Notes: generated by a model from the letters alone, not told the origin. DNA of 59,163 nucleotides from Paenilisteria riparia FSL S10-1204 (GCF_000525995.1 NZ_AODL01000009.1:1-59163), one strand, 5' to 3'. Counted from the first letter of the stretch, positions 25,236 through 34,786 are shown. Numbers and translations: made by a program.

Positions 25236-26045
25236 ATGTCTGTCATATCAATAGTTTTAGTCGTACTTGTCGCATTTCTAGCGGGTATTGAAGGAATCCT
25301 AGATGAATTCCAGTTTCACCAACCGCTTGTAGCATGTACATTGATTGGATTAGTAACAGGTAACTTAACAGCATGTATCATCCTTGGCGGAACACTTCAA
25401 ATGATCGCGCTTGGATGGGCAAATATCGGAGCAGCCGTAGCACCAGATGCCGCGCTTGCCTCAGTAGCTTCAGCAATTATATTAGTTTTAGGTGGGCAAG
25501 GAGTCTCTGGTATTCCTTCCGCAATCGCAATTGCAATTCCACTTGCAGTAGCAGGACTTTTCTTAACTATGATCGTTCGTACATTGGCAGTTCCAATTGT
25601 TCACTTGATGGACAGAGCCGCAGAAAAAGGGAATATACGAACCGTCGAATGGCTTCATATCGGAGCAATCTGTATGCAAGGTATTCGTATTGCAATTCCA
25701 GCAGCAGCACTTTTATTCATTCCAGCAGACAGCGTTCAATCGTTCCTAGAAGCAATGCCGGCATGGTTAACGGATGGCATGGCTATTGGTGGAGGAATGG
25801 TAGTAGCAGTAGGTTATGCACTTGTTATTAACATGATGGCAACGAAAGAAGTATGGCCGTTCTTCGTTATCGGTTTCGTTGTAGCCGCAATTTCTCAACT
25901 AACACTTATCGCAATTGGTGCTCTAGGTGTTGCACTAGCTCTTATTTACCTTAACCTTTCTAAAATGGGTGGCGGTAATTCAAATGGCGGCGGTGGCGGC
26001 GGAAACTCGCGCGATCCACTGGGCGATATATTAAACGACTATTAA
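25236..26045 (+). CDS. manM: Mannose-family PTS EIIC
   Basis: A 269-residue membrane subunit of the PTS EII-Sor family, with GIEGILDEFQFHQPL near the start, ILGGTLQMIALGWANIGAA (about 50-68), and a Gly/Asn-rich cytoplasmic tail (SNGGGGGGNSRD). With EIID it forms the sugar channel, which in Listeria is also the receptor of class IIa bacteriocins. AGGAGG is 8 bp from the ATG. Comparable to mptC. Confidence 0.93.
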   Translation: MSVISIVLVVLVAFLAGIEGILDEFQFHQPLVACTLIGLVTGNLTACIILGGTLQMIALGWANIGAAVAPDAALASVASAIILVLGGQGVSGIPSAIAIAIPLAVAGLFLTMIVRTLAVPIVHLMDRAAEKGNIRTVEWLHIGAICMQGIRIAIPAAALLFIPADSVQSFLEAMPAWLTDGMAIGGGMVVAVGYALVINMMATKEVWPFFVIGFVVAAISQLTLIAIGALGVALALIYLNLSKMGGGNSNGGGGGGNSRDPLGDILNDY

Positions 26046-26065
26046 TAAAAAAGGAGGAGAAGAGA

Positions 26066-26977
26066 ATGGCAGAAAAAATCGAATTGACAAAAGGAGATCG
26101 CTTACGCGTAGCATGGCGCTCTACGTTCATTCAAGGTTCTTGGAACTATGAACGTATGCAAAATGGTGGCTGGGCTTTCTCCATGATTCCCGCAATTAAA
26201 AAATTATATAAATCAAAAGAAGAACGTTCATCTGCGTTAAAACGTCACTTAGAATTCTTTAATACACACCCATACATTGCGTCACCGATTCTTGGTGTAA
26301 CACTTGCACTAGAAGAAGAACGTGCAAACGGCGCAGAAGTGGATGATGTGGCAATCCAAGGGGTTAAAGTTGGTATGATGGGTCCACTAGCCGGTGTTGG
26401 TGACCCAGTATTCTGGTTTACAATCCGTCCAATGCTAGGAGCGCTAGGTGCTTCTATTGCCTTAAGCGGAAATATTCTTGGACCAATTTTATTCTTCGTT
26501 GCTTGGAACGTTATTCGTTGGGGCTTCATGTGGTATACACAAGAATTTGGCTACAAAGCTGGTTCTAAAATCACTGATGACCTTTCTGGTGGCTTACTAC
26601 AAGATATTACAAAAGGTGCCTCGATACTCGGGATGTTCGTGCTCGCCGCCTTGGTTCAGAGGTGGGTAAATATTCAGTTTGCCCCTATAATCTCGAAAGT
26701 TAAACTAGATGACGGCGCGTATATTGATTGGAATCACCTTCCACAAGGCGCTCAAGGAATCAAAACAGCATTAGAGCAACAACAAGCAGGCTTAGCATTA
26801 TCCGAAATTAAAGTAACAACTCTGCAAAACAACTTGGATAACTTAATCCCAGGTCTTGCAGCAGTTGCACTCACATTCCTATGTATGTGGTTGCTTAAGA
26901 AGAAAATCAGCCCAATCATTATCATTCTAGGACTGTTCGTAGTGGGTATCGTTGGTCACCTAATCGGACTTCTGTAA
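26066..26977 (+). CDS. manN: Mannose-family PTS EIID
   Basis: A 303-residue subunit. The N-terminus is soluble (WRSTFIQGSWNYERMQNGGW), followed by GVKVGMMGPLAGVGDPVFWF (about 105-125), the EIID signature, and C-terminal membrane helices. It pairs with EIIC to move mannose or glucose. GGAGGAG precedes the ATG; the operon terminator lies 15 bp after the stop. Comparable to mptD. Confidence 0.93.
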   Translation: MAEKIELTKGDRLRVAWRSTFIQGSWNYERMQNGGWAFSMIPAIKKLYKSKEERSSALKRHLEFFNTHPYIASPILGVTLALEEERANGAEVDDVAIQGVKVGMMGPLAGVGDPVFWFTIRPMLGALGASIALSGNILGPILFFVAWNVIRWGFMWYTQEFGYKAGSKITDDLSGGLLQDITKGASILGMFVLAALVQRWVNIQFAPIISKVKLDDGAYIDWNHLPQGAQGIKTALEQQQAGLALSEIKVTTLQNNLDNLIPGLAAVALTFLCMWLLKKKISPIIIILGLFVVGIVGHLIGLL

Positions 26978-26990
26978 AATAAGCTGATTT

Positions 26991-27030
26991 AAAAAGAGGC
27001 TGGTGCAATGAAACACTGGCCTCTTTTTGT
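26991..27030 (+). terminator. Terminator of the mannose PTS operon
   Basis: AAAGAGGC and GCCTCTTT arms followed by a T-rich tract. Confidence 0.8.
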
Positions 27031-27082
27031 TTTAGATATGGTATAATAAGCAAAACAAGCGAAAGAAATGGAGCGAGTACAG

Positions 27083-27478
27083 TTGGTTCAATCAATTAAT
27101 ACAAAGGTAGACTTAACAATAGATGCCACCGCGTATACAGGACTCACAGATTACGGCAAAATTTTGATTGGTGATAAAGGGTTTGAGTTTTTCAATTCGC
27201 GCGATGTCCGTAAGTTCATCCAAATCCCTTGGGAAGAAGTAGATCAAGTCATCGTTTCCGTTATGCTAAAAGGCAAGTGGATTCCTCGCTATGCCATTAA
27301 AACAAAGCGCAACGGCACCTATACATTTGCTTCAAAAAGACCAAAAGACGTCCTGCGTGCAATAAGGGTCTATGTCGATCCAGCCAACATGGTAAGTTCG
27401 GTTAGTTTCTTTGACGTTATGAAGCGCTCATTTAAGGCCATATTTAGCAAGAAAAAAAAAGAACTAGGCGCGACTTGA
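27083..27478 (+). CDS. DUF956 family protein (ManO-like)
   Basis: A 131-residue cytoplasmic protein. The start MVQSINTKVDLTIDATAYTG and the core FIQIPWEEVDQVIVSV, KGKWIPRYAIKT match DUF956, which regularly accompanies mannose PTS operons and is called ManO in some annotations; function is not settled. TTG 27083 is chosen because family members begin at MVQS and GGAG lies 9 bp upstream; ATG 27068 has no good ribosome site. A separate transcription unit, lying after the PTS terminator. Confidence 0.85.
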   Translation: MVQSINTKVDLTIDATAYTGLTDYGKILIGDKGFEFFNSRDVRKFIQIPWEEVDQVIVSVMLKGKWIPRYAIKTKRNGTYTFASKRPKDVLRAIRVYVDPANMVSSVSFFDVMKRSFKAIFSKKKKELGAT

Positions 27479-27480
27479 TA

Positions 27481-27515
27481 AGCCTCAATGGATATTAAAT
27501 CTGTTGAAGCTTTTT
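27481..27515 (+). terminator. Terminator after the DUF956 gene
   Basis: Imperfect stem AGCCTCAA..TTGAAGCT then TTTTT. Its sequence resembles the tRNA-Lys terminators next to att2 and att3. Confidence 0.55.
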
Positions 27516-27578
27516 GCATCGTCGCCAAATACATAATAAAATAGAACAATCATGCGAATTAAAAGGGAGGAAATCAGA

Positions 27579-27929
27579 ATGAAACAGCCCAAAATTTATA
27601 CGATGCCATTTGCCAATGTATATCCGTTGTACATACAAAAAGTTGAGAAGAAAGGTCGAACCAAAGCTGAAGTAGATGAAATTATATTTTGGCTCACAGG
27701 TTATGATGAAGTATCCTTACAGCAAGTTTTAGATCAGGCAACCGATTTTGCTACATTTTTTGCACAAGCACCAGCGATGAATCCTAATACATCATTGATT
27801 ACAGGTATGATTTGCGGCTATCGTGTCGAAGAAATCGAAGACAAATTAATGCAACAGATTCGCTACTTAGACAAATTAATCGATGAACTAGCAAAAGGTA
27901 AAGCGATGGAAAAAATACTAAGAAAATAA
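27579..27929 (+). CDS. DUF2200 family protein
   Basis: A 116-residue protein matching DUF2200 throughout: [38 protein letters not shown] and [20 protein letters not shown]. The family is small, cytoplasmic and of unknown role. GGGAGG lies 8 bp before ATG 27579; an upstream in-frame ATG at 27552 lacks a ribosome site. Confidence 0.88.
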   Translation: MKQPKIYTMPFANVYPLYIQKVEKKGRTKAEVDEIIFWLTGYDEVSLQQVLDQATDFATFFAQAPAMNPNTSLITGMICGYRVEEIEDKLMQQIRYLDKLIDELAKGKAMEKILRK

Positions 27930-27964
27930 GACTGAAATAGTCTGCACTTATTTATAGTAGATAG

Positions 27965-27993
27965 TTGCGAACGCTAATTAGCTATGATATAAT
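27965..27993 (+). promoter_or_regulatory. Promoter of rpsF-ssb-rpsR
   Basis: TTGCGA (27965-27970), 17 bp, extended TGATATAAT with TATAAT at 27988-27993. A 140-nt leader follows. Confidence 0.8.
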
Positions 27994-28072
27994 ATTTAAT
28001 CGTGAGTAATTAAAAATTATTCCTTGCTCGTTTCCAGTTTGGAAGTACGCGAAATGCTATGAAAATGCTGGG

Positions 28073-28124
28073 GATAAGGCGTTATTTTAGCGTTTTATCA
28101 GAGCCGCTAAGACCACAAGGAGGT
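28073..28124 (+). promoter_or_regulatory. rpsF leader, possible S6:S18 autoregulatory element
   Basis: A 9-bp stem (GATAAGGCG / CGTTTTATC with G-U pairs, 28073-28099) stands next to GAGCCGCTAAGACCACAAGGAGG. Bacterial rpsF leaders carry a bulged hairpin with an exposed CCG that binds the S6-S18 pair. A CCG is present here, but the fold is not computed. Confidence 0.5.
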
Positions 28125-28132
28125 GTAAAGAG

Positions 28133-28426
28133 ATGGCAAGAACATATGAAATTATGTATATTATCCGTCCAAACATTGAAGATGAGGCGAAGAAAGCTGT
28201 AGTTGAGCGCTTCGACGGCATTTTAACTGACAATGGTGCGGAAATCATCGAATCGAAGGATTGGGGTAAACGTCGTTTGGCTTATGAAATCGAAGACCAT
28301 AAAGACGGTTTGTACCAAATCACTCGTATTTCTGCGACAACTGCGGATTCTATCAACGAATTTGACCGTTTAGCAAAAATTTCGGATGATATCATTCGTC
28401 ACATCGTTATCAAAGAAGAAGCTTAA
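28133..28426 (+). CDS. rpsF: 30S ribosomal protein S6
   Basis: A 97-residue protein with the S6 start [11 protein letters not shown] and core [20 protein letters not shown], a ferredoxin-like fold that pairs with S18 on the 30S platform. AAGGAGGTG ribosome site. First gene of the conserved rpsF-ssb-rpsR operon. Confidence 0.97.
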   Translation: MARTYEIMYIIRPNIEDEAKKAVVERFDGILTDNGAEIIESKDWGKRRLAYEIEDHKDGLYQITRISATTADSINEFDRLAKISDDIIRHIVIKEEA

Positions 28427-28483
28427 TATTTCCCGGGAAATGACCGGATTTTTTACAAAAAACGAGAGGAGGTTGGTTCTACA

Positions 28484-29032
28484 ATGATGAACCGTGTTGT
28501 ATTAGTTGGTCGTCTGACAAAAGATCCTGAATTGCGTTATACGCCTGCTGGTGTTGCTGTTGCGACATTTACACTTGCTGTAAACCGTAACTTTACTAAC
28601 CAAGCTGGCGAACGTGAAGCAGATTTCATCAATTGTGTTGTTTGGAGAAAACCAGCCGAAAACGTTGCGAACTTCCTTAAAAAAGGTAGCTTAGCAGGCG
28701 TTGACGGTAAAGTTCAAACACGTAATTATGAAGGTCAAGATGGCAAACGTGTCTATGTAACAGAAATCCTTGCTGAAAGCGTCCAATTCCTAGAGCCTCG
28801 TAGTGCAAACGGCGGAGCAAATGGTGGCGGTGGCTACAGCAATAACAGTAACGGTGGTGGACAGCAATCGTCATATAACAATGGCGGCGGCTTCAACCAA
28901 CAAAGCGATAATAGCTACGGACAACAAACGCAACAACAACCTCAATCTCAGAGTTACCAAGCGCGTAACACTGATCCATTTGCTAGTGATGGTAAGCCAA
29001 TCGACATTTCAGATGACGATTTACCGTTCTAA
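28484..29032 (+). CDS. ssb: Single-stranded DNA-binding protein
   Basis: A 182-residue SSB. The OB fold (1-105) starts [20 protein letters not shown] and includes [21 protein letters not shown] Gly/Asn/Gln-rich linker follows, and the acidic tip ends DISDDDLPF, which recruits repair and replication proteins. It lies between rpsF and rpsR, as is usual for the essential SSB in Firmicutes. Confidence 0.97.
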   Translation: MMNRVVLVGRLTKDPELRYTPAGVAVATFTLAVNRNFTNQAGEREADFINCVVWRKPAENVANFLKKGSLAGVDGKVQTRNYEGQDGKRVYVTEILAESVQFLEPRSANGGANGGGGYSNNSNGGGQQSSYNNGGGFNQQSDNSYGQQTQQQPQSQSYQARNTDPFASDGKPIDISDDDLPF

Positions 29033-29091
29033 TAAGTAAAATGAGACAAGTAACGTGATTGGATTTTTAATTTGAATAGGAGGGAAACCTA

Positions 29092-29331
29092 ATGGCTGGA
29101 GGACGTAGAGGCGGACGCCGTCGTAAAAAGGTATGTTACTTTACTGCGAACGGTATCACGCATATCGATTATAAAGATGTAGAATTATTGAAGAAATTCG
29201 TTTCCGAACGTGGAAAAATTCTTCCTCGTCGTGTAACTGGAACTAGCGCTAAATACCAACGTAAATTAACGATTGCTATTAAACGCTCACGCCAAATGGC
29301 ACTATTACCATTTGTTGCGGAAGAAAAATAA
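29092..29331 (+). CDS. rpsR: 30S ribosomal protein S18
   Basis: A 79-residue basic protein with [36 protein letters not shown] and [12 protein letters not shown], the S18 hallmarks. AGGAGG precedes the ATG; a strong terminator follows 12 bp after the stop. Confidence 0.97.
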   Translation: MAGGRRGGRRRKKVCYFTANGITHIDYKDVELLKKFVSERGKILPRRVTGTSAKYQRKLTIAIKRSRQMALLPFVAEEK

Positions 29332-29343
29332 CATCTAAAGTTA

Positions 29344-29369
29344 GGGCCCCCAGAGATGGGGGCCTTTTT
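29344..29369 (+). terminator. Terminator of rpsF-ssb-rpsR
   Basis: GGGCCCCC and GGGGGCC arms with a 6-nt loop, then TTTTT. Confidence 0.9.
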
Positions 29370-29511
29370 GATGGCAAATTAATTTTTGAAATTTAATGTG
29401 TAACATCTTTTTTTATTGTATAATGATGGTAAGGATTACATAAAAAGGGATGTTAAATAGAGTAGATGGGGACTAGTCTATTTAAGATAATCCGATATGA
29501 GGGGGGGACAA

Positions 29512-29697
29512 ATGATGGATGAAGAGCGATTTAAGAAAACCTATACACAAGGAAAACTGAATGTTACTGAAATTTGGGTGGACCAAGAAACAGGCGTTCA
29601 ATATTTATTCCATATTGCTGGATACGCGGGTGGTCTAACACCTCTATTGGATGCGGACGGGAAGCCTTGCATCGTGGACCTTACGCAAGAGGTTTGA
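29512..29697 (+). CDS. DUF6440-like small protein
   Basis: A 61-residue protein with the compact pattern ERFKKTY...VTEIWVDQETGVQYLFHIAG..GLTPLLDADGKP, typical of DUF6440, a small beta-rich family common in Firmicutes and phages and of unknown role. A GGGGGGG run lies 5 bp before ATG 29512. The next gene starts 62 bp after. Confidence 0.7.
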   Translation: MMDEERFKKTYTQGKLNVTEIWVDQETGVQYLFHIAGYAGGLTPLLDADGKPCIVDLTQEV

Positions 29698-29759
29698 ACA
29701 ACGGGATGGGGAAGGTAAAGCTATAGAGAAAATGGCACCATACAGGAGGAGAGAGAAAT

Positions 29760-30215
29760 ATGGTTACAGCAGTTTTACGTTTTGTAGAGGAGCATGGAAC
29801 ATCAATTATCGCCTATTGGAGAGATACTTATTATGTGAAGACGTCGGAATATCAGCGTCGCAAGCGTGTGCCTGGATTTTTAGAGGCGAAGGAACAAGAA
29901 ACGTTGGCCCTTTTTCTAAAAGCTCACGAGCAAATTCAAAATGGACAGATTGATTATACGATTTATGAAGCGATTGGCGAAGACCGATTTGATATTCAAA
30001 CACCATTTTCTGAGCTTGTTGAACTTCCGCAAACGCTATGTACCGCTATTTTAGAATATTTATTTAAGCAAATTAAGTCAGGTGAATTGATGATTCCAGA
30101 CGAGGTATTATTTGACTATATTTTGTTGCTGAGGGAAATCGAAAGACGTCTGCGAGATGGTTTAGTAACTGGTTATTTGAAGCAGGGTGGAGCAGCTGAA
30201 TTTGGGTCATTTTAG
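29760..30215 (+). CDS. Hypothetical helical protein
   Basis: A 151-residue soluble, mostly helical protein (FVEEHGTSIIAYWRDTYYVK; LFDYILLLREIERRLRDGL). I do not recognise a family. GGAGGAGAG precedes the ATG and a terminator follows, so it is a real small gene, probably co-transcribed with the DUF6440 gene. Confidence 0.6.
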   Translation: MVTAVLRFVEEHGTSIIAYWRDTYYVKTSEYQRRKRVPGFLEAKEQETLALFLKAHEQIQNGQIDYTIYEAIGEDRFDIQTPFSELVELPQTLCTAILEYLFKQIKSGELMIPDEVLFDYILLLREIERRLRDGLVTGYLKQGGAAEFGSF

Positions 30216-30226
30216 GGGTAATTTAG

Positions 30227-30262
30227 GCCAAATCTTTGAAAATAAAAGGTTTGGCTTTTTTT
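30227..30262 (+). terminator. Terminator
   Basis: GCCAAA(T)CTTT and AGGTTTGGC arms with an A-rich loop, then seven or more T. Confidence 0.7.
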
Positions 30263-30363
30263 TATTATTTTATTTTAACACATTGACGCGAATTCGCTTT
30301 AAAGGTATGATGTATATAGAATTAAAATTAACATTTCACATATTAAGGAGCTAAATTAAAATT

Positions 30364-31758
30364 ATGTTTTTAAAATCACTTTTGAGAAAGAAACCATTAG
30401 AATCGCTTATTCATAATAAGAGTGAAAGTATTCATTTAAAGAAAACGCTTGGCGCGATGGATTTGATTTTCCTAGGTGTTGGGGCTATCGTTGGAACGGG
30501 AATTTTTATTTTACCAGGAACTATTGCGGCACTTCATTCTGGTCCAGCGATTGTTATTTCGTTTGTTATTGCAGCCATAGTTTGCGCTTTTGCAGCACTT
30601 TGCTATTCGGAATTTTCTTCATCCGTACCTGTGGCTGGGAGTGCATATACTTACGGCTACGTTATTTTTGGGGAATTGATTGCTTGGCTATTAGGTTGGG
30701 CGCTGTTACTCGAATATGGTCTTGCTGTGGCATCTGTGGCTAGTGGTTGGTCTTCCTACTTCCAATCGTTACTGTCAGGTTTTAATATTCATATTCCGAC
30801 GGCAATTTCAGGTGCGTTTAATCCAGAGGCAGGCACATACGTTAACATTCCGGCGATTGCGATTGTCGCGATTATCGCCTACTTGTTGACACGAGGCATT
30901 CGCGAATCGACACGAGTAAACGCCTTTATGGTTATTTTGAAAATTAGTGTTATCTTGTTATTCATTCTTGTCGGTGCGTTCTATGTGAAACCAGACAACT
31001 GGCAGCCTTTTATGCCATTCGGGTTTAGCGGTGTATTGAATGGTGCTGCGTTAGTTTTCTTCGCTTATTTAGGTTTTGATGCAGTGTCATCAGCCGCTGA
31101 AGAGGTAAAAAATCCACAGAAAAATATGCCGATTGGGATTATTGGTTCACTGCTTGTATGCACGATTTTGTATATCGCCGTTTCGATTGTACTAACAGGA
31201 ATAGTCTCTTATCAGGACTTGAACGTGGCTGATCCGGTAGCTTTTGCATTACAAATTATTCATCAAGATTGGATTGCAGGAATCGTTTCGCTTGGTGCAG
31301 TCGTTGGTATGATTACAGTTATCCTTGTTATGCTGTACGGTGGAACTCGTCTGATTTATGCAATGGGTCGTGATGGTTTGTTGCCAAGAAGCATGGCAAA
31401 AATCGATGAAAAAACGAATGTTCCGATTAAAAGCACGTGGGCCTATTCGATTGTTATTATGTTTTTCGCGGGCGTTGTACCGCTAAACAAACTGGCAGAA
31501 TTGGTGAACATGGGTACTTTATTCGCATTCATGATGGTATCAATCGGAATTATCTTTTTACGGCGCAATAAAACGATTACGAATCATGGGTTTAAAACAC
31601 CATTTTATCCAGTACTGCCAATTATATCTTTTGCGATGTGCATATTCTTGATTACACGATTATCCGTAGAAACATGGGTAGCATGTGGCATTTGGTTTGT
31701 AATCGGTTTGATTTTGTATTTTGCGTACGGACGAAAGCATAGTTTGCTGAATAAATAA
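30364..31758 (+). CDS. APC-family amino acid permease
   Basis: A 464-residue carrier with about 12 helices. Helix 1 has the APC signature FLGVGAIVGTGIFILPG (about 36-52), and VFFAYLGFDAVSSAAEEVKNP (about 233-253) is the conserved helix 6-7 region. It is closest in feel to cationic amino acid permeases of the YfnA/YhdG type. The substrate cannot be read from sequence. AAGGAG lies 12 bp before the ATG, slightly long. Single gene with its own terminator. Confidence 0.88.
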   Translation: MFLKSLLRKKPLESLIHNKSESIHLKKTLGAMDLIFLGVGAIVGTGIFILPGTIAALHSGPAIVISFVIAAIVCAFAALCYSEFSSSVPVAGSAYTYGYVIFGELIAWLLGWALLLEYGLAVASVASGWSSYFQSLLSGFNIHIPTAISGAFNPEAGTYVNIPAIAIVAIIAYLLTRGIRESTRVNAFMVILKISVILLFILVGAFYVKPDNWQPFMPFGFSGVLNGAALVFFAYLGFDAVSSAAEEVKNPQKNMPIGIIGSLLVCTILYIAVSIVLTGIVSYQDLNVADPVAFALQIIHQDWIAGIVSLGAVVGMITVILVMLYGGTRLIYAMGRDGLLPRSMAKIDEKTNVPIKSTWAYSIVIMFFAGVVPLNKLAELVNMGTLFAFMMVSIGIIFLRRNKTITNHGFKTPFYPVLPIISFAMCIFLITRLSVETWVACGIWFVIGLILYFAYGRKHSLLNK

Positions 31759-31768
31759 GAGAGAATGG

Positions 31769-31800
31769 AACCGCGGACAGTATGTTGTTTGCGGTTTTTT
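31769..31800 (+). terminator. Terminator after the APC permease
   Basis: AACCGC and GCGGTT arms, then six T. Confidence 0.65.
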
Positions 31801-31846
31801 ATGTTATACTTGGTCTGAAATTAACATACAAAGTGAGGTTTTGCAG

Positions 31847-31980
31847 ATGCTCGAAAAAGATTATTTAATTTGGAAGAAGAATTCGATGATAATTGTAGCG
31901 AAATAGAGATAATAGCATGTGAATCAATGAATGAAACGGTAGATTTGATTTTGGTGCATCATAAAATGGCTATTGATTGA
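31847..31980 (+). pseudogene. Remnant of a small gene, frameshifted
   Basis: ATG 31847 behind GTGAGG opens MLEKD and then meets a stop. One frame over, 40 codons are open (LFNLEEEFDDNCSEIEIIAC; VDLILVHHKMAID). Restoring one base after codon 4 joins them into a protein of about 45 residues. Family unknown. Confidence 0.3.
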
Positions 31981-32044
31981 GAAGAAGTAATTCGAAAACG
32001 ATATTGATTAGTAGGCGTTTAAACTTGTTAAGGAGCGTGGAAAA

Positions 32045-33040
32045 ATGTCAGAAATGTCTTTTGAAAGTGGTAAAATTGTAAGCGGTTTGTTGTCGAATTA
32101 TCAACTTGTGAAAACATCGGGTGTCATGGCGGTTGATAAGCGAATTCGGTTTCTTATCGCGCAGTTATTTACAAGTGAAAATATTGAAATTGATGCGGGT
32201 GCTTTTAAAGAAACGGTAACTTTGTTTAAAAAGCAACTCGGTTTTTTCAATACGCTAGATGGCAATACCCGAGCTTCGCTAGCTGGACTTTTGCAAGTTA
32301 ATGGGCAAAATGATGCAGCGACAGTGAAACGTTTGATTGATCACTATGAATTACTGATAGATAGTGGATTTAAGCGAACAAACTTTACGTATTTTGGTGC
32401 GTATTTGTTGCTAAGAGTGGACAATCCGCGACGTGTAGCAGAGCGGGCGAAGGCAATTTATGTTTGTCTACGCAAGCAGCACCCGTTTTTAACTGGTGCA
32501 GAGGATGTGACGTCAGCTGTTTTGCTGGCACAATTAGATACGCCGCTATCACCAGAGAAGCTTACGGAGATTAATGAGTATTATTTTACTGAATTTAATC
32601 GTGCTGGGTTCCGGCGGAGCGATAGCCTCCAATTTTTGGCTGCGACATCAACAATGATTTACATGGATAGAGATGCGGAACATGTGAAAAAAGTGACTGT
32701 ATTAGCAGAGGAATTGGACCGCGCGAGTGTGAAAGTACGGCCGATTCATTACGCGACACTTGGCATTTTGGCGTATGTGCGTGATAGTATGACACTGGAT
32801 GCATCTTTCTTTGATTTGATTGAAGCAATGCGAGAAGATGCTGGTTTGCGCTGGAATCGTGAGTTTTCGACGGCGATGGCTTTGAGTTTGTATACGGAAG
32901 ATCAAGCTAGAAATATGACGAAAGAACAAGTAGAGAGTTTGATGGTGTCGATTCATGTACTTATTGCGATTGAGCGTGCGGCAGCGGCGAGTGCAGCAGC
33001 GGCAGCAAGTGCAGCAACAGCGGCTGGGAGTGGCTCTTGA
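32045..33040 (+). CDS. DUF4003 family protein
   Basis: A 331-residue helical cytoplasmic protein matching DUF4003 (NYQLVKTSGVMAVDKRIRFL; LIDSGFKRTNFTYFGAYLLL; RAKAIYVCLRKQHPFLTGAE). Function unknown; seen in Bacilli. The last 25 residues are an Ala/Ser run (RAAAASAAAAASAATAAGSG) that looks disordered and is probably variable in length. AAGGAG precedes the ATG. Confidence 0.85.
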   Translation: MSEMSFESGKIVSGLLSNYQLVKTSGVMAVDKRIRFLIAQLFTSENIEIDAGAFKETVTLFKKQLGFFNTLDGNTRASLAGLLQVNGQNDAATVKRLIDHYELLIDSGFKRTNFTYFGAYLLLRVDNPRRVAERAKAIYVCLRKQHPFLTGAEDVTSAVLLAQLDTPLSPEKLTEINEYYFTEFNRAGFRRSDSLQFLAATSTMIYMDRDAEHVKKVTVLAEELDRASVKVRPIHYATLGILAYVRDSMTLDASFFDLIEAMREDAGLRWNREFSTAMALSLYTEDQARNMTKEQVESLMVSIHVLIAIERAAAASAAAAASAATAAGSGS

Positions 33041-33121
33041 GTTATTAATTGACTTAAGCGTGAGCGCGTGTGAAAATAAGAAAGTAAGCGTCACCCAAAT
33101 AAGATAAAGAGGTGTTTTCCA

Positions 33122-34039
33122 TTGAACAAAATTAATCTTGGTAACAGTGGCTTAGAAGTACCTGAAATCGCGCTAGGTTGCATGCGCATGGCAGATTTGT
33201 CAAACGACGATGCCCAAAAAGTAATCCAAACAGCGATGGATGCAGGAATTAATTTCTTCGATCATGCAGACATTTATGGCGGCGGGAAATCAGAAGAGGT
33301 TTTTGCAAAAGCGGTTGGAATGAACCCAGCGGTTCGCGAAAAAATGATTTTACAATCTAAATGTGGTATTCGTCCAGGTATGTTTGATTTTTCAAAAGAG
33401 CATATTTTAGAATCGGTAGATGGCATCTTAAAACGTCTAAACACCGACTATATCGATATTTTACTGCTTCACCGTCCTGATACATTAGTGGAGCCAGAAG
33501 AGGTTGCAGAAGCCTTTACGTCGCTTAAGAAAAGTGGTAAAGTGCGTGAATTCGGTGTGAGTAACCAAAATCCGATGCAAATCGAACTATTAAGCAAATA
33601 TGTAGAACAGAAGTTAGTTGCGAATCAATTGCAGTTAAGCATTACTAACACAGGGATGATTGATGCGGGGCTTAACGTGAACATGACGATTGACCGCTCC
33701 GTAGACCGCGATGGTAGCATCCTAGATTATTGCCGTCTAAAAGACATCACTATCCAAGCTTGGTCACCGTTCCAATTCGGCTTTTTCGAGGGTGTTTTCC
33801 TAGATAATCCGAAATTCCCAGAACTAAACAAAGTCATCGATCGTATTGCCGCGGATAAAGGTGTTAAAAACACTGCCATTGCAACAGCATGGATTTTACG
33901 CCATCCAGCGAAGATTCAGACAATCGTTGGTACGATGAACCCACAACGTTTGCAAGATATCAGCGCAGCATCCGATATCACATTAACGAGACAAGAATGG
34001 TATGAAATTTATTTAGCAGCAGGAAATGAATTACCTTAA
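33122..34039 (+). CDS. Aldo/keto reductase
   Basis: A 305-residue TIM-barrel oxidoreductase. The catalytic tetrad is visible: Asp and Tyr in FFDHADIYGGGKSEEVF, Lys in LQSKCGIRPG and His in ILLLHRPD. The NADP pocket shows near VGTMNPQRLQD. It resembles the YdhF/YcsN group of AKRs. The start is TTG 33122 with AAAGAGG upstream. The substrate is unknown; it lies tail to tail with the TetR gene. Confidence 0.92.
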   Translation: MNKINLGNSGLEVPEIALGCMRMADLSNDDAQKVIQTAMDAGINFFDHADIYGGGKSEEVFAKAVGMNPAVREKMILQSKCGIRPGMFDFSKEHILESVDGILKRLNTDYIDILLLHRPDTLVEPEEVAEAFTSLKKSGKVREFGVSNQNPMQIELLSKYVEQKLVANQLQLSITNTGMIDAGLNVNMTIDRSVDRDGSILDYCRLKDITIQAWSPFQFGFFEGVFLDNPKFPELNKVIDRIAADKGVKNTAIATAWILRHPAKIQTIVGTMNPQRLQDISAASDITLTRQEWYEIYLAAGNELP

Positions 34040-34046
34040 TATGAAT

Positions 34047-34090
34047 CGAAAAAAAGTTAGATGCCCCTCACGCGTATCTAACTTTTTTCG
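34047..34090. terminator. Bidirectional terminator
   Basis: A long perfect stem CGAAAAAAAGTTAGAT / ATCTAACTTTTTTCG between convergent genes, with T-runs on both strands. Confidence 0.85.
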
Positions 34091-34109
34091 ATTTGTTATA
34101 AATATCCGA

Positions 34110-34661
34110 TTAAATATTAATTTTCACGGGCAAAACAGCTGTAAATAGCTTGTCCAAATGCGCCCAATCATAAGGTTCATCGGTATTTCGTGCCCAATGC
34201 AAAATCGCGCCGATATTCGCTGCATAAATATATGTCAATAAATCTGGTGGAAAATCTTCCGAAAGCGTTAATTTATCAATGTTACTCTCAATATCTCGCT
34301 GAAACTCCGCTAAAAAATAATCCGCAATTGTCTTCGAAAATGCTTCATCCTTCTCCTGTTTATCCAATATCGTCTGCAAATCAATAAAAACAATCGAAAA
34401 TGCTGACTGAAACGGGTGGTTAATTCGCTCCTTAATATCCAATGAAAAATACCCTTGAAACTGTTCGCGCAACACATACACTAACAAATCATACTTATCA
34501 TAAAAATGCTTATAAAAAGTTGTCCGATGAACCATTGCATTCTCGCAAATACTATTTACCGTAATCGTCGAGAGCTCTTGCTTTTCCAACATCTGAGACA
34601 AGGTTTGTGATAACGCTTTCTTCGTTTTTAACACTCTTAAGTCATTATCGTTCATCGACAT
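34110..34661 (-). CDS. TetR-family transcriptional regulator
   Basis: A 183-residue regulator. The N-terminal helix-turn-helix is STITVNSICENAMVHRTTFY then KHFYDKYDLL (about 28-58). The ligand domain is helical. It is divergent from the MMPL transporter gene, and a palindrome (34679-34696) lies between them, so it probably represses the transporter until a toxic compound binds. Confidence 0.9.
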   Translation of the reverse strand: MSMNDNDLRVLKTKKALSQTLSQMLEKQELSTITVNSICENAMVHRTTFYKHFYDKYDLLVYVLREQFQGYFSLDIKERINHPFQSAFSIVFIDLQTILDKQEKDEAFSKTIADYFLAEFQRDIESNIDKLTLSEDFPPDLLTYIYAANIGAILHWARNTDEPYDWAHLDKLFTAVLPVKINI

Positions 34662-34678
34662 TTCCTCTTTTCTGTAGT

Positions 34679-34696
34679 CTAACTATACAAAGTTAG
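34679..34696. promoter_or_regulatory. Probable TetR operator
   Basis: CTAACTATACAAAGTTAG: a 6-bp perfect outer inverted repeat, extended inward with mismatches, 18 bp upstream of the regulator start and in the shared control region. Confidence 0.65.
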
Positions 34697-34786
34697 CATT
34701 ATGATTCTTACATTTTGCTCCAAAATCCTGTAATATACACTGTATGCTTATAATTATACCGTGAAACGAAGGAGGAAACAAATTAA

